From: Nitrospinaceae bacterium
Lineage (GTDB): Bacteria > Nitrospinota > Nitrospinia > Nitrospinales > VA-1
DNA length: 19,271 nt
Assembly (NCBI GenBank): GCA_029937655.1
Contig: JAPYPK010000022.1
Location: 1-19,271, forward strand
Direction of reading: 5' to 3'
The notes beneath the pieces are model-generated. The model did not search any database. It was not told the DNA's origin and saw only the letters and a program-made list of their open reading frames with translations. Positions 15,191 to 19,271 of this stretch are shown here, one piece after another. Numbering within the stretch: the first letter of the stretch is position 1; each line of letters begins with the position of its first letter. The position numbers and the translations under genes were made by a program.

Positions 15191-15199
15191 AATTTGTTC

Positions 15200-16219
15200 A
15201 TGTCTGTAAAAGTGGCTATAAATGGATTCGGTAGAATTGGAAGGAACGTTCTTAAGTGCGTTATCAATGATAGCGATTGTTCTTCTTTATTTGACGTCGT
15301 AGCGATAAATGATTTGACAGACCCTAAAACCTTAGCCCATTTATTCAAATATGATTCTGTTCAGGGAATAAATTCTGCCAAAATCAACGTCACTGAGCAA
15401 GGGTTTAGTGTAAATGGCAAATCTATTCGTATTTTGGCAGATCGAGACCCTGAAACGTTGCCCTGGAAGGAGTTGGGTGTTGATATAGTTGTAGAGTCCA
15501 CTGGGTTATTTACCAAACGTTCTGCCGCAGAAAAACATGTAAAAGCAGGGGCAAAAAAAGTTTTAATCTCTGCCCCAGCGACTGACCCTGATGTAACTCT
15601 AGTCCTCGGTGTTAATGACGATCGGTACAAAGCTGAGTCTGATCATATTATTTCCAATGCTTCTTGCACAACCAATTGTCTCGCGCCAATAGTAAAGGTC
15701 CTGCATAACAACCTAGGCATTAAAAGAGGCGTAATGACAACGATTCATTCATTTACTAATGATCAACAAATTCTAGACTTACCGCATAAGGATTTGCGTC
15801 GAGCACGAGCCGCTTCCGTGTCCATGATTCCTACAACTACTGGAGCCGCGAAAGCTGTCTCCTTGGTCCTACCCGAATTAAAGGGTAAGCTGGATGGTAT
15901 GGCTATTAGAGTACCAACGCCAAATGTTTCTATTGTCGACTTTGTTGCTGATGTTGGTCTAGATACGACAGCACCAGAAGTTAATGATTTGTTTAAACAT
16001 GCTTCAAAGGCTGACTTAAAGGGTATTCTAGACTATGAGGACACACCTCTTGTATCAGTAGATTATCAGGGGAATGAATACTCATCAATTGTTGATGGGT
16101 TAGCTACAAAAGTCATAGATAAGAGGTTGGTGAAAGTTTTAGCGTGGTATGACAACGAGTGGGGTTATTCCTCACGAGTTTGCGATTTATTGAAAATGAT
16201 TGTAAGTAAGGGGTTATAG
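15200..16219 (+). CDS. gap: Glyceraldehyde-3-phosphate dehydrogenase
   Basis: This enzyme interconverts glyceraldehyde 3-phosphate and 1,3-bisphosphoglycerate with NAD(P) in glycolysis or gluconeogenesis. The protein has 339 residues, full length. The N-terminal Rossmann motif INGFGRIGRN is followed by AINDLTD, whose Asp normally favours NAD. Catalytic Cys156 lies in SNASCTTNC and His183 in TIHSFTNDQ, the standard 27-residue spacing. HKDLRRARAA and PTTTGAAKAV are as in the GapB/plastid-like branch rather than enteric GapA, so cofactor use may be dual. WYDNEWGYSSRV closes the protein. The ATG has a strong GGAGG site. It is the first gene of a tight cluster with tpiA (5 bases downstream) and secG. 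Confidence 0.98.
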   Translation: MSVKVAINGFGRIGRNVLKCVINDSDCSSLFDVVAINDLTDPKTLAHLFKYDSVQGINSAKINVTEQGFSVNGKSIRILADRDPETLPWKELGVDIVVESTGLFTKRSAAEKHVKAGAKKVLISAPATDPDVTLVLGVNDDRYKAESDHIISNASCTTNCLAPIVKVLHNNLGIKRGVMTTIHSFTNDQQILDLPHKDLRRARAASVSMIPTTTGAAKAVSLVLPELKGKLDGMAIRVPTPNVSIVDFVADVGLDTTAPEVNDLFKHASKADLKGILDYEDTPLVSVDYQGNEYSSIVDGLATKVIDKRLVKVLAWYDNEWGYSSRVCDLLKMIVSKGL

Positions 16220-16224
16220 AAGTT

Positions 16225-16980
16225 ATGAGGCGCCCTATAGTTGTAGGTAACTGGAAGATGAATATGCTTATTTCGTCTTCCAGAAAATGGGTTGAAGAAC
16301 TACTAAACATCTCAGATTGTGCAGGGACTATTGATATTGTTGTTGCGCCACCGTTTACATCTATTTCCGTAGTTCGTCAATATCTAGAGGGGAGCAAGGT
16401 CCTGCTCGCCGGTCAAAATTTAGCTTCAATAGCAGAGGGAGCGCAAACGGGAGAAATTTCAGCTAATATGCTTAAAGATGCAGGTTGTGATTATGTAATA
16501 TTAGGTCATTCTGAAAGACGGCAATATCAGCGGGAATCGGATGGGTTAATCAACAAAAAGATATTTCTTGCTTGCCAAAGCGGACTGAATGTTATTCTTT
16601 GTGTTGGCGAGTCTATGGGCGAGCGTAATTCAGATAAAACCAATGATGTGATAGAAAGACAGCTGACAGCTTGCCTAGAAGGATTAAGTGAAGATCAATT
16701 AAATAGCTTGTCGATAGCTTATGAACCTATTTGGGCCATAGGAACTGGGAATACGGCCAATCCTAATCAAGTACAGGATGTTCATGGTTTTATTCGTAGT
16801 TGGTGTGAAAAGTCACTTGGGAAAAGCCTGTCAAGAGTTACACGTATTTTATATGGAGGTAGTGTCAATTCTCAGAGTAGTCCGGCGCTAATGGCTCAAC
16901 CCGATGTCGATGGTCTATTGGTAGGAGGAGCAAGTCTTAGATCAAAATCTTTTTATGATATAATCAAATCATCGTTTTAA
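16225..16980 (+). CDS. tpiA: Triosephosphate isomerase
   Basis: This enzyme interconverts dihydroxyacetone phosphate and glyceraldehyde 3-phosphate. The protein has 251 residues. Substrate-binding Asn9 and Lys11 lie in GNWKMN, catalytic His95 in ILGHSERR and catalytic Glu167 in AYEPIWAIGTG. Loop 6 and the phosphate-binding YGGSVN and LVGGASL follow, so every active-site element is present. AAGGGG lies 11 bases before the ATG. It begins 5 bases after gap ends. In many bacteria pgk separates the two genes, but there is no room for it here. Confidence 0.98.
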   Translation: MRRPIVVGNWKMNMLISSSRKWVEELLNISDCAGTIDIVVAPPFTSISVVRQYLEGSKVLLAGQNLASIAEGAQTGEISANMLKDAGCDYVILGHSERRQYQRESDGLINKKIFLACQSGLNVILCVGESMGERNSDKTNDVIERQLTACLEGLSEDQLNSLSIAYEPIWAIGTGNTANPNQVQDVHGFIRSWCEKSLGKSLSRVTRILYGGSVNSQSSPALMAQPDVDGLLVGGASLRSKSFYDIIKSSF

Positions 16981-16995
16981 AGGGGATTAATTTTT

Positions 16996-17319
16996 ATGCA
17001 TACCGCAATTATTATTGTGCACGTTACTTGCACTCTTTTTCTTATTCTTGTGATTCTATTACAATCAGGAAAGGGAGCAGCAATGGGTTCCGGCCTTGGA
17101 GCTGGTAGTAGCCAAACTATGTTCGGTAGTTCCGGTGCGGGAAATTTTTTAACCAAAACGACCACGGCTATTGCAATATTATTTATGATAACCTCTCTCT
17201 CTTTGGGGGTAATGTCCACCAAAGAAAAATCCCGATCAGTTATGCCGGATTTAGAAATCCCTGCCGCTACGAGCTCTCCCGAGACAACGCCTGATGCCGA
17301 GGATAAACAATCAGAGTAG
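16996..17319 (+). CDS. secG: Preprotein translocase subunit SecG
   Basis: A small inner-membrane partner of SecYE that stimulates protein export. The protein has 107 residues. Helix 1 lies at about 3-22, the family loop LLQSGKGAAMGSGLGAG at about 21-37, then FGSSGAGNFLTK (43-54). Helix 2 lies at about 56-73. A hydrophilic, Pro/Glu-rich cytoplasmic tail closes the protein. AGGGG (16981-16985) lies 10 bases before the ATG. It sits 15 bases after tpiA and 17 bases before a tRNA-Leu gene; E. coli also has secG followed by tRNA-Leu(GAG), so this neighbourhood looks old. Confidence 0.95.
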   Translation: MHTAIIIVHVTCTLFLILVILLQSGKGAAMGSGLGAGSSQTMFGSSGAGNFLTKTTTAIAILFMITSLSLGVMSTKEKSRSVMPDLEIPAATSSPETTPDAEDKQSE

Positions 17320-17336
17320 CGACACGCACACAGCGT

Positions 17337-17421
17337 GCCGATGTGGTGGAACTGGTAGACACGTGCGCTTGAGGGGCGTATGGAGCGATCCGTGGGAGTT
17401 CGAATCTCCCCATCGGCACCA
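17337..17421 (+). tRNA. tRNA-Leu (anticodon GAG)
   Basis: A complete class II tRNA of 85 bases. The acceptor stem GCCGATG pairs with CATCGGC, followed by discriminator A and an encoded CCA (17419-17421). The D stem is GTGG/CAC with a GGTAGA loop. The anticodon stem TGCGC/GCGTA carries a 7-base loop TTGAGGG with anticodon GAG, reading CUC and CUU. A long variable arm has GGA/TCC pairing, and the T arm is GGGAG-TTCGAAT-CTCCC. The discriminator A and long variable arm are as expected for leucine. Confidence 0.96.
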
Positions 17422-17454
17422 CCTTTTATTTTAGTTGTATAGTTAACCTGGCAT

Positions 17455-17811
17455 ATGCAAGCGACTACCTTGAAGGGACTATTCCTAGATCCAAGTTTTA
17501 TCGCTATTTTTTTTGTTATTTTTGGAACGATCGTTAATATTCTTGTCGGGGTTAGCATACTTCCGGAAGACAAACGAAAAAAAGGTTTTAAAGCTCACCG
17601 GTTGCTTTTTTATTTTATTATTCTTAGCTATATAATGTTCTTGTGGGTTTCTCACTCTCCTGTTAAAAGTGGATGGCTTAAATATTCAGTGCTGGTGTAT
17701 TTTCTACTTGTCATTCCAATAACTCGCAAAATTAATATTACTTTTCATGCAATACTAGCGTCATTAGGGTTAATTCTATTGATTGGAGTTGCTTCATTTA
17801 GTGTTTTGTGA
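17455..17811 (+). CDS. Small four-helix membrane protein of unknown function
   Basis: I do not recognise this protein. It has 118 residues with hydrophobic segments at about 14-34, 50-65, 77-90 and 97-116. Between the first two is a short charged loop (LPEDKRKKGFKAHR), positively charged overall and therefore probably cytoplasmic. Three His lie near helix ends (48, 67 and 98), which would allow metal or haem contact, but nothing shows this directly. The ATG at 17455 has no strong Shine-Dalgarno. It follows the tRNA by 33 bases and precedes the flavoprotein gene by 44, so it may share a message with the flavoprotein. Composition matches the neighbours. Function unknown. Confidence 0.72.
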   Translation: MQATTLKGLFLDPSFIAIFFVIFGTIVNILVGVSILPEDKRKKGFKAHRLLFYFIILSYIMFLWVSHSPVKSGWLKYSVLVYFLLVIPITRKINITFHAILASLGLILLIGVASFSVL

Positions 17812-17855
17812 TGCTTTGCATTGAAAAATATTTTTATCTCAGGTCTTAAGGTTTC

Positions 17856-19223
17856 GTGGAAACATTTGATATCATAGTTCTAGGAGCAGGATCTGCAGGA
17901 GTTTCTGCTGCTTTACGTGCGGCTGACCAGGGCTCAAAAGTTTGTATTGTTGAGCAAGAAAAGATTGGTGGTTCGTGTATTCATAAAGGCATATACCCAC
18001 TTAAGATTGGCCTTGGCCTATTAAGAAATAAAGAATCAGGTTTTAATTTTAATGGTTATATTGACTCTGAAAAATTATTTCACAAAATAACAGGAACCTT
18101 GCAGTTACTTTCTGAGCTCTGGAAGCAAAGACTTGCTGAGGCAGGGGTGACGATTAAAATAGGCAGAGGGTTACCACTCTCTTCAGGCCTTGTACAAGTG
18201 ATATCGAATGACAAGACTTTTGATATAGCTACAAAAAAAATTATTATAGCAACAGGATCCAGCCCTGGTTCTATTCCTACCATTCCATTTGAACGAGATA
18301 TCATTGTCCCAACGGATGATGTTTTCAAAAACCATTCGATTCCTGACCGAGTTTTTATTGTGGGAGCTGAGGGCTATGGCTGTGAGCTTTCAAGTTTTTA
18401 CCAGATGCTTGGCAGTAAAGTTTTCATAAGTTCAGAGCACTCTCGGCTGTTTCTAGACCAGGACCCTGAGATCCAAAATAACTTAGAACAATCTCTTAAA
18501 TCTTTAAAAGTAAAACTCTTGCTTGGTAAGAAAATTTCGTCTTACTTTAAAAATAATGGGATGATAGATATAACCTTAGCTGAAGGTGTTAAGTTTCAAA
18601 CAGAAAAAATTATTTTAAACTTGGACCGTCAAGGAAATTCAGAAAATTTAGAATGTGATACTTTGGGTGTTAGGGTAGGGGGCAATAAAGAAATCCTTGT
18701 GAATGATAAGCTTGAAACTAGCGTGCCAGGTGTTTTTGCCGTGGGAAGCATTACTGGCCGAAGGAGTAGATCGGGCATTTCAGAAGAAGAGGGAAAAATT
18801 GCGGCGGATAATGCAATGGGGAAAAATAAATCTATTAATTATGATTGGATTCCTTTTACTTTTTTCACCAAACCAGAAGTAGCTACTGTAGGATGCTTCG
18901 CAGAACAAGCTCATTATAAAGGGTTTCGAGGTGTTGAGGGCTTTGCTAAATCTGAACATTTGGATTTTTCGTTTTTGGGTGAAATAAAAGACGGGTTTTT
19001 TAAAATAGTTGCTGATGCCAGAAGTGGTGTTATCATTGGAGGCCAATTTGTTTCTCCCAATGCTTCACAGTTGATTTCTTTGGTAGTACTGGCTATTAAA
19101 AAAGGGATGAAAGTTGGAGCTTTTCTATCTTTAGCGAATGGTAAGTCAGAGGAAATTGAAGGTATTAGGGAAGCAGCACGCTTATGCAGTAAAGCCGTGA
19201 AAAAACAACACAAAACCATGTAA
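17856..19223 (+). CDS. Divergent pyridine-nucleotide-disulfide oxidoreductase family flavoprotein (lipoamide dehydrogenase/transhydrogenase-like)
   Basis: The protein has 455 residues with the full family layout: FAD-binding GAGSAGVSAA (10-19) with Glu33 after strand 2, IIIATGSSP (129-137), a central NAD region (165-270) and a C-terminal dimer domain opening with FTKPEVATVG (337-346). Several function-defining positions are changed. The redox motif GGTCLNVGCIPSK is GGSCIHKGIYPLK: Cys41 is present, the second Cys is Ile46 and Lys50 is kept. NAD-motif GxGxxG reads GAEGYG (170-175). The FAD Asp of the GD motif is Ser298. The HAHPTLSE catalytic end reads NGKSEEIE (428-435). It therefore cannot be a normal lipoamide dehydrogenase. 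Soluble transhydrogenase SthA also lacks the second Cys and the His, so an SthA-like enzyme is possible. Start GTG 17856 has AAGG 5 bases upstream. Confidence 0.85.
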   Translation: METFDIIVLGAGSAGVSAALRAADQGSKVCIVEQEKIGGSCIHKGIYPLKIGLGLLRNKESGFNFNGYIDSEKLFHKITGTLQLLSELWKQRLAEAGVTIKIGRGLPLSSGLVQVISNDKTFDIATKKIIIATGSSPGSIPTIPFERDIIVPTDDVFKNHSIPDRVFIVGAEGYGCELSSFYQMLGSKVFISSEHSRLFLDQDPEIQNNLEQSLKSLKVKLLLGKKISSYFKNNGMIDITLAEGVKFQTEKIILNLDRQGNSENLECDTLGVRVGGNKEILVNDKLETSVPGVFAVGSITGRRSRSGISEEEGKIAADNAMGKNKSINYDWIPFTFFTKPEVATVGCFAEQAHYKGFRGVEGFAKSEHLDFSFLGEIKDGFFKIVADARSGVIIGGQFVSPNASQLISLVVLAIKKGMKVGAFLSLANGKSEEIEGIREAARLCSKAVKKQHKTM

Positions 19224-19242
19224 GTAGCGTGAATAACTTATC

Positions 19243-19271
19243 TTGACTGGTTTTTCCTTTTGTGATAAAAA
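19243..19271 (+). promoter_or_regulatory. Possible promoter at the right edge
   Basis: TTGACT (19243-19248) is followed after 17 bases by TAAAAA (19266-19271, four of six consensus positions), cut by the window end. The -35 is identical to that of the gap promoter. It would serve a gene beyond the window. Confidence 0.25.

Larger units (their letters stand above)
14909..15199 (+). other. Long non-coding region upstream of gap: promoter plus about 190-base leader
   Basis: No convincing gene lies in these 291 bases. They hold the promoter at 14974-15002 and then a leader with possible structure. GATGTGA (15024-15030) pairs with TTACATC (15046-15052), seven pairs with one G-U. TAAAGGG (15018-15024) could pair with CCCTTTA (15110-15116), and TTGAG (15010-15014) with CTCAA (15102-15106); the last two would cross. 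A TATAAT at 15142-15147 lacks a -35 box and is a weaker alternative start. I match no known riboswitch. Confidence 0.4.

Noticed and set aside
16977..17573. A 198-codon open frame on the minus strand spanning secG and the tRNA
   Set aside because: It reads through a clear tRNA-Leu gene and the secG gene, so it is a shadow. The GGADGEIRTPT... peptide it contains is the usual artefact of translating a tRNA-Leu in reverse.
1..19271. CRISPR array, transposon, phage, toxin-antitoxin or defence cassette
   Set aside because: I saw no regularly spaced repeats, transposase or integrase motifs, or defence-gene signatures. Nearly every gene is a recognisable housekeeping gene with uniform composition.

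Overview
This is an AT-rich stretch of ordinary bacterial chromosome. It carries core housekeeping genes, and I see no insertion sequence, phage, CRISPR array or toxin-antitoxin cassette. The envelope genes (a LapA-type membrane protein, a probable lipoprotein parvulin and a SurA-type chaperone) indicate a Gram-negative cell. The order tilS-ftsH-folP...pdxJ resembles deltaproteobacterial and related lineages. A deltaproteobacterium-like or Nitrospinota-like organism is my best guess from gene order and protein flavour, held with low confidence.

Layout. At the left edge is the very acidic C-terminus of an unidentified protein (2-100), followed by a lapA-like gene (143-478). Facing it on the minus strand are aguB and aguA (592-2518), the two-enzyme route from agmatine to putrescine. 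After a divergent 246-base spacer comes a plus-strand run: an unrecognised 124-residue protein, mfd (transcription-repair coupling factor) and two parvulin-type peptidyl-prolyl isomerases with overlapping or near-abutting ends (3152-8793). Next is tilS (8868-10286). ftsH has its own good promoter, a Shine-Dalgarno-selected TTG start and a downstream hairpin terminator (10305-12410). folP and pdxJ overlap (12452-14033). A coiled-coil protein of unknown function follows (14144-14908).

The right part opens with a strong sigma70-type promoter (14974-15002) and an unusually long leader of about 190 bases. These precede gap, tpiA, secG and a tRNA-Leu(GAG), which are closely spaced and probably co-transcribed. 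pgk, often found between gap and tpiA, is absent. The window closes with a small four-helix membrane protein and a flavoprotein of the dihydrolipoamide dehydrogenase/transhydrogenase family. That flavoprotein has lost the second redox cysteine, the catalytic histidine, the middle glycine of the NAD-binding motif and the FAD-contacting aspartate.

Functionally the genes cover polyamine synthesis, DNA repair at stalled RNA polymerase, periplasmic protein folding, tRNA-Ile modification, membrane proteolysis, folate and vitamin B6 synthesis, triose-phosphate metabolism and protein export. I did not find a clear new multi-gene system. The points most worth a second look are the degenerate flavoprotein, the SHOCT-like tail on the SurA-type chaperone, the structured gap leader, and three unrecognised small proteins.
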